Shown: one piece after another, positions 7,088 through 15,979 of the stretch | Numbering within the stretch: position 1 is the stretch's first letter | Layout of the letters: each line of letters opens with the position of its first letter | DNA from: Verrucomicrobiia bacterium | GTDB lineage: Bacteria > Verrucomicrobiota > Verrucomicrobiia > Verrucomicrobiales > DEV007 | DNA: 64,000 nt | Direction of reading: 5' to 3' | Assembly (NCBI GenBank): GCA_030427505.1 | Contig: JAUICH010000001.1 | Span: 1-64,000, forward strand | The notes under the pieces: model-generated | The model's database searches: none | What the model saw: the letters and a program-made list of their open reading frames with translations, nothing else | What the model was told of the DNA's origin: nothing | Position numbers and translations under genes: made by a program

Positions 7088-8152
7088 ATGTGGAAAATCT
7101 TGTTGGTCATTTCGGCAATCGTCTTGGGCGGGGCCGCATATTTCAGTTGGGAGAATCGCGGAGCAATTGCGAAGTTGCGAAGCGAGGAAGAAACTCAATC
7201 GTCGCGGCTTGAAGAGCGCCAGAAAGAGTTGTCTGAGAAGAAAAAGGGTCTGGATGACACCAAAAAGGAGACTCAGACCATCCTGGATGAGGTTGAAAAG
7301 CTGAATACAGAGCTGACTCAGGCAGATGCTCAAGTCACCGATGCGGTGACCAAGCTGACCACGCTGAAGAATCAGTTGTCCAACCTGGAAGACCAGATTG
7401 CCAAGACGGTCGATTTCCTGGACGACGTTCCGAACATCGAGCAGAAGGAAAATGAACTCGAAGAGTTGGACATCTCTCTGGCCAAGGTGAAGTCCGACCT
7501 CGCCGCGGTAGAGACCGCCATCGCCAATGCCGCCACGCAGAAGGAGAACCTGGACAAGGCGAACGCGTACTTCAGAGACCTGGAGGACGCCCAGAAGAAA
7601 GGTACGATCCTGGGTGACTTCTCCACCACGGTGAAAAAAGCCTATAACAATTGGGGCTTTGTGGTCTTGGATGCCGGAAACCAGCAAGGCGTCGTGAAAC
7701 GGGCGCAACTGGATGTGAAGCGCGGTGGCCAGCAGATCTGTAAGCTGATTGTGACCAATGTGGAGCCCGGCGAATCCGTGGCGGAAATCATCCCGGGTTC
7801 GATGTCGGCGGGCCAGTCTATTCACGAAGGTGACTCTGTCATTAAGACCGACTCCCCCATCGCGCCCCCTTCCGTGGAAGAATCCGCTCTGCCGCCCCGT
7901 GCGGAGGAAGCCCCTCCAGCCGAGCCCGAACCTGCAATGCCCGCGACGGATCCCGATCCCTTTGGCGGTGGAAGCATGACGCCTTCCCCGGATGCCGATC
8001 CCTTTGGCGGGGGTGGAGATATGTCCCCTTCACCTGACGCGGATCCGTTTGGTGGGGGTGGCAATATGACCCCTCCTCCCGCTCCGGACGCCGATCCTTT
8101 TGGTGGTGGAAACATGACTCCGGAACCGGCCACGCCCGATCCGTTCCAGTAA
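7088..8152 (+). CDS. Membrane-anchored coiled-coil protein with C-terminal DPFGGG repeats
   Basis: Unknown function, 354 residues. A membrane segment at about 3-20 is followed by a long charged coiled coil (about 25-175), then a compact domain with the pattern NNWGFVVLDAGNQQGVVKRA (about 187-258). A Pro-rich tail ends in four imperfect copies of a DADPFGGGxMTPxP unit. The next gene encodes a paralogue with the same anchor, coil and compact domain but no tail. The compact domain sequence (fully beta by its look, with glycine turns) suggests an SH3- or MreC-like fold, which is only an impression. Predicted to sit in the inner membrane with the coil in the periplasm. Confidence 0.8.
   Translation: MWKILLVISAIVLGGAAYFSWENRGAIAKLRSEEETQSSRLEERQKELSEKKKGLDDTKKETQTILDEVEKLNTELTQADAQVTDAVTKLTTLKNQLSNLEDQIAKTVDFLDDVPNIEQKENELEELDISLAKVKSDLAAVETAIANAATQKENLDKANAYFRDLEDAQKKGTILGDFSTTVKKAYNNWGFVVLDAGNQQGVVKRAQLDVKRGGQQICKLIVTNVEPGESVAEIIPGSMSAGQSIHEGDSVIKTDSPIAPPSVEESALPPRAEEAPPAEPEPAMPATDPDPFGGGSMTPSPDADPFGGGGDMSPSPDADPFGGGGNMTPPPAPDADPFGGGNMTPEPATPDPFQ
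7949..8152 (+). repeat. In-frame tandem repeat coding for DPFGGG units
   Basis: Four to five degenerate units encode (D)ADPFGGG followed by xMTPxP or xMSPSP, ending in TPDPFQ. The nucleotide copies have drifted at third positions while the protein motif is kept, so selection on the peptide is likely. Confidence 0.75.
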
Positions 8153-8256
8153 ACCAAGAGAGACCGAGATCCGCCGTTTTACGCATTTAGACATCCCAAG
8201 TGATCTCCACACCCTTTCCGATTCTCTAAACCTTTCTCCAGTATCCTTAGGCTCCT

Positions 8257-9045
8257 ATGAAAAAATTCGTCATGGTTCTGGCCATCCTCTGCATGGGTGG
8301 CGCGATTCTCCTCAGTGTCCTGAACCGAAATGAGGCGCTGGCTCTCAAAGAACGCACTGACGAGATCAAGCAGGAGATCCGTAGCGTCAGCGATCAGATC
8401 ACTGAGACCGAAGCTCAACTCGTGGAAGCCGAGCAAGAGCGGGATAAGGCGACTACCTCCAAGAACGAAACCGGCGCCAAGCTTTCTGAGAAGAAAGAGG
8501 AACTGAAGCGGAATCTGGCCATGATCCAGACCACCCAGGAAGCTCTGGCCGAGGCGGACATCAAAAAGAAAGAGTACGATATCATTCTCAACCGCTTCAA
8601 AGAGAAGGGAATCGACGGCATCGACGACCTGATCGCCCTGGAGGAAGGAAAGAAGAAGGCTGTTGCAGACGCTGAAGCCGATCTTTCCGCCGCCGAAACG
8701 AAGCTGGAAGAAATTCAGCAGAAAACCACGGTTGCGGAAGCCGAGGTTACCGAGCACAAGCAAAACCAGATTCGCTACGCGACCAACGTGGCGCTGAACG
8801 GTCTGGAAGCCACGGTCATCGCGGTCAATCCGGATTGGGGATTCGTGATGGTCAACGTGGGAGAAAACCTCGGCATCACGGAAAGTGTGTCTCTGCTGGT
8901 AAAACGCGGTGAAGAACGTGTCGCCCGCCTTCAGGTTCGCGAAGTGCGGCCTTCCATGTTGGTGGCCGATGTCATTCCCGGTTCCCTCAACGAAGGCGAT
9001 CAAGTGCAGCCCGGTGACAAAGTTATCCTGGAAAGCACCAACTGA
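8257..9045 (+). CDS. Membrane-anchored coiled-coil protein, paralogue of the preceding gene
   Basis: Unknown function, 262 residues. Membrane segment at about 3-20, charged coiled coil at about 24-175, then a C-terminal domain with NPDWGFVMVNVGENLGI and later ADVIPGSLNEGDQVQPGDKV. The first paralogue has the matching AEIIPGSMSAGQSIHEGD. It lacks the Pro-rich repeat tail of its neighbour. The two upstream regions share a CTAAACCTTT motif (7064-7073 and 8226-8235) about 20 bases before the start codons, consistent with tandem duplication including the leader. Confidence 0.8.
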   Translation: MKKFVMVLAILCMGGAILLSVLNRNEALALKERTDEIKQEIRSVSDQITETEAQLVEAEQERDKATTSKNETGAKLSEKKEELKRNLAMIQTTQEALAEADIKKKEYDIILNRFKEKGIDGIDDLIALEEGKKKAVADAEADLSAAETKLEEIQQKTTVAEAEVTEHKQNQIRYATNVALNGLEATVIAVNPDWGFVMVNVGENLGITESVSLLVKRGEERVARLQVREVRPSMLVADVIPGSLNEGDQVQPGDKVILESTN

Positions 9046-9161
9046 TTAGATTTTGCGGTTCCAGCGCGGCTACTTCTTGGAATTCTTGAGATTCGCTCAG
9101 TGGGAGATTGACGCCGTGTGCTGGGAGCGCTTTTCTTAGGCCAACATAGCTCTTCACGAAA

Positions 9162-9347
9162 ATGATTCAGCGCTCTATCTCCTTTTTCGGACTTCTGCTT
9201 CTTGTCGCGGGTTCTCTGGTTCTGGCCAGTTGCGCCACGGATAAAACGCCGAAACCGCCTCGGGAACGCATCAGCACCATTCCCCAATCCATTCCCGAAA
9301 GCTGGGAAGGTACCGGCGGCCTGGGAGGCATGCCGCAGACCTACTAG
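9162..9347 (+). CDS. Small lipoprotein
   Basis: A 61-residue protein with a signal peptide and lipobox (VLASC, Cys near 24), so it should be lipidated and anchored in a membrane. The mature part is about 38 residues, rich in Pro and Gly, with no recognisable domain. It follows the two coiled-coil genes on the same strand and precedes a strong terminator, so it may be the last gene of that unit. Confidence 0.7.
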   Translation: MIQRSISFFGLLLLVAGSLVLASCATDKTPKPPRERISTIPQSIPESWEGTGGLGGMPQTY

Positions 9348-9360
9348 AGATTATTACGAG

Positions 9361-9392
9361 CTGGCGGGTTCGCGAATCGGTGTTCCCGCCAG
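9361..9392. other. Intergenic hairpin
   Basis: CTGGCGGG at 9361-9368 pairs with CCCGCCAG at 9385-9392 (16-nt loop). It lies between the lipoprotein stop and the terminator and has no T-run. Confidence 0.45.
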
Positions 9393-9404
9393 GCCTGAAA
9401 TGAA

Positions 9405-9452
9405 AAACGGGCCTTGGGGAGGTCTTACCTCTTCCCTGGCCCGTTTCTATTT
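9405..9452. terminator. Rho-independent terminator, probably bidirectional
   Basis: AAACGGGCC at 9405-9413 pairs with GGCCCGTTT at 9438-9446, followed by CTATTTT on the plus strand and preceded by A-rich bases that give T's on the minus strand. It separates the plus-strand lipoprotein gene from the convergent DUF1501 gene. Confidence 0.8.
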
Positions 9453-9518
9453 TGCCCGGTAGTTGTTTGGCGCGGGAGATTGTTCCGGTTTTGTCCGCCG
9501 AAACTTTGCTTCCGTTAC

Positions 9519-10823
9519 TCAGGTAAAGAGGGAGGTGATCGGCTTGCCAGAGTCGGCCACGGTAAAGGGCCGCTTGCTGGGCGAGTAGAGCACGTGATCC
9601 AGCGGCAGGCCCAGGGCATAACCGATGGTCGCGTTCAGATCGGGCACCAGCACCTTGTTTTCGACGACCTCGGAACCCGTTTCATCGGTCTTTCCGTAGC
9701 GCTGGCCGCCGCGAACGCCGCCCCCGGCCATCAGGCAGGAGAAGGCTTTTGGGTGGTGGTCGCGGCCTTCGTTCTGGTTGATTTCCGGCGTGCGGCCAAA
9801 CTCCGTGGCCAACACCACCAGGGTGTCGTCCAGGAGGCCCCTTACTTCCAGATCCTGGAGGAGGGCGGAAAGCGCCTGATCCAGAATCTCGGCGCGGTCG
9901 GGCACGTTCAGGAAGTTTCCGCTGTGGGTGTCCCAGCTACCGTAGGAGACCTCGATGAAGCGCACGTCGTGTTCTGCCAGGCGGCGGGCCAGCAGACAGC
10001 CCTGACCGAATGCGTCGTCGCCGTACCGGTCGCGGGTCTGAGCGGTTTCCTCGCTGATGTCGAAGGCCCGCAGGTCGCGGCTGCTCATCAGCTTGATCGC
10101 GTCCTCATACATGTCCGTGTAGGCGCGAACATTCCGCTGGTCATAGGTTTCCAGGAAGGACCGGTCCAGCTTGCCGGCCAGCGTCAGGTGATTTTCGAAT
10201 TCCTTTTCCGAAAACCCGTCGCGTCGGCTGCTGTTTTGCAGACCCTTGGACGGATCGCTGATCATCAGCGGCGAAAACCGCGATTCAAAAAATCCCGAGC
10301 CCGGATGGGAACTGTCGTCCCCGATCATGATGTTGCCTGGCAGGCTTCCGTTCCGTTTGCCCTGGAATTTCAGGAGCCAGGCGCCCATCGCGGGGTGGCG
10401 GATGGAGCTGCGCAGCTCATAGCTGGTATGCATGTAGTAGTTGCCCTGCTTGTGCGCGCCCTGGGTGGAGGACATGGAGTTGATGACCGCTACCTTGTCC
10501 ATCACCTTGGCCATGCGCGGCAGGTAGTCGGACACCATCACGTCATCCGCGCTGGTCTTGACGGCCTTGGTCGGTCCCATCACGTCCTGCCCCGGCTTGG
10601 GGTCGAAAGTGTCCAGGTGGCTCATGCCCCCGGTCATGTAGAGGTAAATGACTCGCTTTGCCGTGGGGATCTGCTTCAGAACGGACCCGCGGCCCGCCGC
10701 CATGGCCTGGCCGGAAAACAGGGAACCTGCCGGCAGCGCGCTGACGCCCAGAAAGGTCTTGGCCGCCCGCGAGATGAATCCCCGGCGGGTGACTTCGTTA
10801 GCCTGATGGAGAAGTGACTTCAT
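9519..10823 (-). CDS. DUF1501 protein, Tat-exported sulfatase-fold partner of DUF1549/DUF1553
   Basis: 434 residues. The N terminus carries a twin-arginine signal (TRRGFISRAAKTFLG, then a hydrophobic stretch ending at AMA), so export through Tat is predicted. The DUF1501 domain belongs to the alkaline-phosphatase/sulfatase-like fold; motifs include YLYMTGGMSHLDTFDPKPG and ATEFGRTPEINQNEGRDHHP. These proteins are almost always encoded after a DUF1549/DUF1553 gene, as here (62-base gap, same strand). A role in polysaccharide or glycoprotein handling at the cell surface is often proposed; no reaction is established. Confidence 0.9.
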   Translation of the reverse strand: MKSLLHQANEVTRRGFISRAAKTFLGVSALPAGSLFSGQAMAAGRGSVLKQIPTAKRVIYLYMTGGMSHLDTFDPKPGQDVMGPTKAVKTSADDVMVSDYLPRMAKVMDKVAVINSMSSTQGAHKQGNYYMHTSYELRSSIRHPAMGAWLLKFQGKRNGSLPGNIMIGDDSSHPGSGFFESRFSPLMISDPSKGLQNSSRRDGFSEKEFENHLTLAGKLDRSFLETYDQRNVRAYTDMYEDAIKLMSSRDLRAFDISEETAQTRDRYGDDAFGQGCLLARRLAEHDVRFIEVSYGSWDTHSGNFLNVPDRAEILDQALSALLQDLEVRGLLDDTLVVLATEFGRTPEINQNEGRDHHPKAFSCLMAGGGVRGGQRYGKTDETGSEVVENKVLVPDLNATIGYALGLPLDHVLYSPSKRPFTVADSGKPITSLFT

Positions 10824-10884
10824 GGCTTGAAAGGTTGGGAGTTGGAAAAGTACAAGAGGTGCGGGAAAACCGTCCGTTCGTCCG

Positions 10885-13140
10885 TTATTCGATGAAGAGG
10901 AACTGCCGGGTATTCAGAAGGGTCCACGTCAGTCCGGCCAGGCCGAGGTTGTCGTCGCTGTCCAGGCTGTCTTTGACCAGGTCGAACTCTTCGTTCGTCG
11001 GGTAGCGGCTCAACATCGTCAGGAAGAGCGAGTCGATTTTTCCTTCGCGGGTTTCTTCCTGCGCAATCTGGCGCGAGAGAAGGGAATAGCGGCTCGTCAT
11101 CGCGCTGATGGCCGGACCGTTCAGAAGAGACAAGGCCTGCGTAATGGCTGCCTGATCGTTTGCGTTGTCCACCACCTCGCGGTCGGATTGGCCGAACTCC
11201 CGCAGGAAGTGGCCTCTCGGCGCGGGGGACTCGATGTCGGACGCCCGGTCCAGTTTCTCGCGTAACTTGGTAAAGGTCTTGTAGGAGCTCTTTTCTTTAG
11301 GGGTATCCACGCTCCAGGCTTCGACTTCCTCCTGTTCGCGCTGGCGCTGCCAGTCTTTTAGAGCTGCCTTGTCTTCCGCCAGCATGGAGTCCACCAGGGA
11401 CCGGACAAAGCCGCGGCGGTCTTCGGCGGCGGCATCCATGCCCTGTTCCGTTTCGCCGTATTCGCGGTTCAGCACGTCCACCAGTTCGCCCAGGAAGGCA
11501 TCGGCTTCTTCGCCAGTGCTGTTGACCGCTACTTCGGCGAACTTTCCTTTCAAACCGTCCTTATACACCACCGTCTCGATCTGATCCGCCAATTGGCCGC
11601 GAATGCGGCTCGCTTCACGAATGGCTGCCTTGACCCCCTTTTCGTCTTTGGCGTCCCGGGCCGCGGCCAGGTTTTCCTGGGTTGCTTGCAGATCGGCGGC
11701 CAGTTTCTGTTGCAGGTTGGCGATCTCGTACCCGTTCTTCAGAAACTGCTCGGGCGACTGGTCATAAACGGACTTGGCGATCAGCTCCACCTCCAGCATC
11801 TGACGCTTCTTGTTCAAAGCGACTTCCAGGTTGGGTGCTTCCGGGTTTTCGACCACCATGGCCACTACGGAGTCCCAGATCTGTTCGGCGGTCATCCGGC
11901 GGAGGATCGGGCCGGGAAAGTAGTAAGTTTCACCCAGGGCGACTTCTTCAGGACTGGCCATGCGCTGGTAGGCCTGGGTGTTGTAGACCATTTTCAGGAA
12001 GGCCTTCATGTCGTAGTTGAAGTCCTTCATCTTCTTTTCCAGGAAGGTCATCAGCTCCGGGTTCATGGCCACCGTGTCTTCCCGCATGTCGTCCAGCGGC
12101 TCGATCAGGGCCAGGCCAAAGGCCTTCTTCCAAAGCCGGTTGGCGATCACGGTGGTGAACCGCGGGTTTTCCGTGGAAGTCAGCCAGTCCGCGAAAGCGT
12201 GCACCGGATGATCCGCGCCGCTCACGGTCGCGTCCGGGCCAAAGGGCACTTGGGGGTCCACCCGATCCTTGGGCTTCGCGTCTTCATACTTGTAGTCGTG
12301 CGGCAGTTGAAGGACGCGCTCCCGTTCCAGCACGTTGTTAAAGCGGACCGGCTTAAGAATCTCGCTGAAGGCGCGGCGCAGGTCGCCCTTGCCGGCGCCC
12401 ATGGTGTCCATGTCGCTCCGCTTGGCCATCTTCATGGCGGCGCCGTCATTGGGCGAGCCATTGGTGCCCTGCATGCCGTAGGTGTAGGCGGACAGGTGGT
12501 AGTAATCCATCTGCGTCCACGTATCGAAGGGATGGTTGTGGCACTGGGCGCATACAATCTGGGTGCCCAGGAAGACCTGGGTGGTGATGGCCAGGTTATC
12601 GAGCGGCATGCCGTAGTCCCGCAGGTAGTAGCCGACTTCCGGATTGTCCCAGGTATTGCCGCTGGCCGATACCATTTGGCGGACAAAGAGGTCGTAAGGC
12701 GTGTTGTCCCGCAGGGAATCCTTGATCCATTCCGAGTAGGCAATGCCCGCCGGCCGGCTGGCGCCAGCCCCATTCAGGCGGGTTTTCGCCCGCAGGATGT
12801 CCGCCCAGTAGTTGTAGTAGTTGCTGACGTAACCCTCCGAATTCAGCAGTTGATTGATCAGGCGGACGCGCTTTCTCGGGTGCTCGGACTCCAGGAACGC
12901 CAGGGTCTCTTGTTCCGTGGGAATGCGGCCGATGATGTCCAGGTAGATGCGGCGGACAAAGACTTCGTCGCTGGCGGGCGGGTTGGCCTGAATGCCTTGC
13001 TCCTCGTATCCCTTCTGCAGGAGCGCGTCGATTTTCCGGGAAGCGGCCAGGACAGGGTCCGGCATCTTTTCCTTGGCGGCGCCCAGGAGGCTGCCGCAGG
13101 TCAGGGCCGAAACGAGGGTAAAGACGAGAAGGGTTCTCAT
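10885..13140 (-). CDS. DUF1549/DUF1553 secreted protein
   Basis: 751 residues with a signal peptide (MRTLLVFTLVSALTCGSLLG). DUF1549 spans about 40-250 and includes a CAQCHNHPFD motif, a CxxCH site able to bind heme c. DUF1553 occupies much of the rest, beginning near FADWLTSTENPRF, interrupted by a charged helical stretch (about 470-620). This copy lacks the N-terminal cytochrome-like domain of its cousin at 15980. ATG at 13138-13140 is chosen because a signal peptide begins there. Predicted to be periplasmic and to work with the adjacent DUF1501 protein. Confidence 0.88.
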   Translation of the reverse strand: MRTLLVFTLVSALTCGSLLGAAKEKMPDPVLAASRKIDALLQKGYEEQGIQANPPASDEVFVRRIYLDIIGRIPTEQETLAFLESEHPRKRVRLINQLLNSEGYVSNYYNYWADILRAKTRLNGAGASRPAGIAYSEWIKDSLRDNTPYDLFVRQMVSASGNTWDNPEVGYYLRDYGMPLDNLAITTQVFLGTQIVCAQCHNHPFDTWTQMDYYHLSAYTYGMQGTNGSPNDGAAMKMAKRSDMDTMGAGKGDLRRAFSEILKPVRFNNVLERERVLQLPHDYKYEDAKPKDRVDPQVPFGPDATVSGADHPVHAFADWLTSTENPRFTTVIANRLWKKAFGLALIEPLDDMREDTVAMNPELMTFLEKKMKDFNYDMKAFLKMVYNTQAYQRMASPEEVALGETYYFPGPILRRMTAEQIWDSVVAMVVENPEAPNLEVALNKKRQMLEVELIAKSVYDQSPEQFLKNGYEIANLQQKLAADLQATQENLAAARDAKDEKGVKAAIREASRIRGQLADQIETVVYKDGLKGKFAEVAVNSTGEEADAFLGELVDVLNREYGETEQGMDAAAEDRRGFVRSLVDSMLAEDKAALKDWQRQREQEEVEAWSVDTPKEKSSYKTFTKLREKLDRASDIESPAPRGHFLREFGQSDREVVDNANDQAAITQALSLLNGPAISAMTSRYSLLSRQIAQEETREGKIDSLFLTMLSRYPTNEEFDLVKDSLDSDDNLGLAGLTWTLLNTRQFLFIE

Positions 13141-13344
13141 GGTAAATGACTCGATCAGAGGTGAGGCGGAGAGCGATTTTTCAGGTTGGCCGGGCACGTT
13201 CCTCCGGCTGGGACATTCAATCTGAAAAACGTCAGAAAGTTTCGTTCTCGCCGTCTTTTCTGACAGGTACGTATTCACGTCCTGAGCCTTGGCTCGGCGG
13301 CTGCCCGGCCCCGAAAGAGGCCGGGCGATGGACTGGATATCCAG

Positions 13345-13376
13345 AAACAAAAGAGCCGGGCGTGGAGACCCGGCTC
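13345..13376 (-). terminator. Rho-independent terminator of glnB
   Basis: GAGCCGGG (13353-13360) and CCCGGCTC (13369-13376) form a perfect 8-bp stem with an 8-nt loop. On the minus strand it is followed by TTTTGTTT (13352-13345). It lies about 95 bases downstream of the PII gene. Confidence 0.8.
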
Positions 13377-13471
13377 AATGTCAGAGGCGAGATGATCCCG
13401 CGAATGGGGTTCTTTCGTCCTCTGGGGGTTAACGAATGTAGAATTCGTTTGGCGTAATGGACGCCAGCCGC

Positions 13472-13855
<384 letters not shown>

Positions 13856-13879
13856 TCAAAAGACTCACTTCTTATTGAG

Positions 13880-13895
13880 TGCAAAAGTCGTGCCA
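13880..13895 (-). promoter_or_regulatory. Sigma54 (-24/-12) promoter of glnB
   Basis: The minus strand reads TGGCAC (13895-13890), five bases, then TTGCA (13884-13880), a full match to the sigma54 consensus with exact spacing. Transcription would start near 13869, giving a leader of about 50 bases before the glnB ATG. Confidence 0.85.
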
Positions 13896-13978
13896 GCACG
13901 GGACCAAAGTCGTAACTGCCTGAGTTTTAGGATTTTATTCTCACATCAAATCTAACGCAAAGGCTTGATTCCGGTAAA

Positions 13979-13998
13979 TTGCATACCAAAGTGCGGTA
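13979..13998. promoter_or_regulatory. Possible enhancer site for a sigma54 activator
   Basis: TTGCAT (13979-13984) and GTGCGG (13991-13996) form an imperfect dyad resembling NtrC half-sites but with a spacing one base off. It lies about 90 bases upstream of the sigma54 promoter, a normal enhancer distance. Weak evidence. Confidence 0.25.
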
Positions 13999-14037
13999 AC
14001 ACAATTATCACTTTGCTCGACTAGATCGTTTTCTTAG

Positions 14038-15492
14038 ATGGTTTTTTCTAATGCTAGATTTCTGCTCGTCGAACCTTCCAAGGCCGACGCCGAAGAAATC
14101 ACGACGTTGCTAACGAAAAACGGAGCGGCTGTCGAGCGGGTTTCCACCACGGACGAAGCCCTCCGCCTTATTCGTCGTTTACGTTTCGAGGTTGTTATTA
14201 CCGATTACGAACCGGGGCCATTGAAGGGTGACCTTTGGGTGATGGAGTTGGTGAAAGAGCTGCCCCGGCTGCCGATTATTGTCACCACACGGAAGAGCAC
14301 CAGTGAAATCGCCATCCGCGCCGTGAAATCCGGTGCCTTCGACTTTTTCCTGAAACCGATCGATGCCCCGGAGTTCAGTGCCTCTGTCGAACAGGCCTTG
14401 GAAGCCACCCGCCGCATGTCCAAGCCCGTGGACATTGGGGGTGCGTCCTTTCGGGCGGAACAGGACAGCCTGATCGGCCAGAGCCGCGCCATGACGGGGG
14501 TGTATAAAGAGCTGGGCCGCCTCTCCGCCACCCCGGTTACCGTTCTCATCCGGGGAGAAACCGGCACGGGGAAGGAGCTCATTGCCCGGGCCCTCTATCA
14601 GCACGGTCACCGGGCCCACAAACCCTTCATTACCGTGAACTGCGCCGCCATTCCGGAGAATCTGCTGGAGAGCGAACTCTTCGGCCACGAGCGGGGCGCC
14701 TTCACCGGCGCGGTGCAGACCCGGATCGGAAAGTTCGAGCAAGCCCACGGCGCGACCCTCTTCCTGGACGAGATTGGGGACCTGGACCTGGCCCTCCAGG
14801 CCAAGCTTCTCCGGGTGCTGCAGGAGCGGCAGATCCAGCGCGTGGGGGGCCGGGAAGACATTCCCGTGGACGTCCGCATCATCGCCGCCACGCACCGGAA
14901 TCTGGAAGCCATGGTCGCGAACGGAGATTTCCGGATCGATCTCTTTTACCGTTTCAACGTGGCCGCCATCACGCTGCCGCCTCTGCGAAAGCGGCGGGAA
15001 GACATCGCGCTGCTGACGGACTATTTCCTGAAGCAGTATGGGGCGGAGATGAATGTCACCGAGCCCGCCATCACGACGCGGGCGGTGCGCTTCCTGGAGG
15101 AACAACCCTGGCCCGGCAACGTGCGCCAGTTGCAGAATGTGCTGCGCAAGGCACTGCTGAAGTCCCGGGGCTACGCCATCGACAGGACGATGATTCGGGA
15201 CGTCCTCCAGGAATCCGAACAGCCCACCCAGTATGCCACCGCCGGTGGCGGTGTGCGCGATCTGGTGATGAACTCTCTCACCCGCGCCCGGGATGGCGAG
15301 TCACCGGATGGCGCCTATAAGGAAACCATCGAGGCGGTGGAAAAAGAGCTCCTCGGCGAAGCCATGGGAATGAGTGACAACAACATTTCCAAGGCCGCCG
15401 GCTGGCTGGGCATCTCTCGCCTCACCCTCCGCAGGAAACTCGTATCCCTCGGACTGCGGGAGGACGAGTCAGGCTCCGATGAGGAGGATTGA
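14038..15492 (+). CDS. Sigma54-dependent response regulator, NtrC type
   Basis: 484 residues in three domains. Receiver at about 6-120 with phospho-acceptor D56 (VVITDYEPG) and Lys106 (FLKPID); the first acidic pocket is VEP rather than the usual DD, so the pocket is slightly atypical. The AAA+ domain at about 145-375 has Walker A GETGTGKE (173-180), the sigma54-contacting GAFTGA loop (220-225) and Walker B LFLDEIGD (241-248). A Fis-type helix-turn-helix closes the protein (NISKAAGWLGISRLTLRRKL). No histidine kinase gene is adjacent. It is divergent from glnB, whose promoter is sigma54-type, so glnB is a likely target. Confidence 0.92.
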   Translation: MVFSNARFLLVEPSKADAEEITTLLTKNGAAVERVSTTDEALRLIRRLRFEVVITDYEPGPLKGDLWVMELVKELPRLPIIVTTRKSTSEIAIRAVKSGAFDFFLKPIDAPEFSASVEQALEATRRMSKPVDIGGASFRAEQDSLIGQSRAMTGVYKELGRLSATPVTVLIRGETGTGKELIARALYQHGHRAHKPFITVNCAAIPENLLESELFGHERGAFTGAVQTRIGKFEQAHGATLFLDEIGDLDLALQAKLLRVLQERQIQRVGGREDIPVDVRIIAATHRNLEAMVANGDFRIDLFYRFNVAAITLPPLRKRREDIALLTDYFLKQYGAEMNVTEPAITTRAVRFLEEQPWPGNVRQLQNVLRKALLKSRGYAIDRTMIRDVLQESEQPTQYATAGGGVRDLVMNSLTRARDGESPDGAYKETIEAVEKELLGEAMGMSDNNISKAAGWLGISRLTLRRKLVSLGLREDESGSDEED

Positions 15493-15504
15493 GGCGATCA
15501 CCTT

Positions 15505-15801
15505 TCAGCCCGGCGAAAGAAAGGGGTTGAAACTGGTCGCCAGCAGCGCGGCGAGGAACAAAGAGATCCAGACCGCGTAAATCAGCCACCGGAGTCTTCG
15601 TTTCGTCAGCCGTCCGCGGAAGGCCAAAGCCGGCGCGCCCGCCAGCAACGGCGCCAAAATGAGGCAAAGGTAGCGAAACGTCGCGCCACCATCCATCGCC
15701 AGAGTGCTGACGGATATGGCCAGGGCCACCTGCAGGAGAAGCAAGATGAGATCGTGGAAACCGGACGGACGGTTCTTCCCTTTTTCCGGCTCGGACTTCA
15801 T
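15505..15801 (-). CDS. Small membrane protein of unknown function
   Basis: 98 residues with three hydrophobic segments at about 18-37, 40-58 and 74-92, separated by a basic turn (GRLTKRRLRW). No family is recognised. ATG at 15799-15801 is chosen; an in-frame GTG at 15822 lacks an obvious ribosome binding site. It is convergent with the response regulator, 12 bases away. Confidence 0.55.
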   Translation of the reverse strand: MKSEPEKGKNRPSGFHDLILLLLQVALAISVSTLAMDGGATFRYLCLILAPLLAGAPALAFRGRLTKRRLRWLIYAVWISLFLAALLATSFNPFLSPG

Positions 15802-15979
15802 CTCTGGAGAAAAGAGTGGCACGTTTCGGTGGCCGGCGGGAACTCCAAGATTCTGAACGCCGAACCGCCTTCCAAGTGTCTACGCAGATACGTGAATTGC
15901 CTGCCACCAGCGGTTCATGGTAGATTCCCCCGCCTGTTTCTTTCCAAACCCCGCGAATCGAACGGAAGCAATTTTCCTC

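Noticed and set aside
7949-8152. CRISPR-like direct repeats
   Set aside because: The repeats are in frame inside a coding region and degenerate at third positions.
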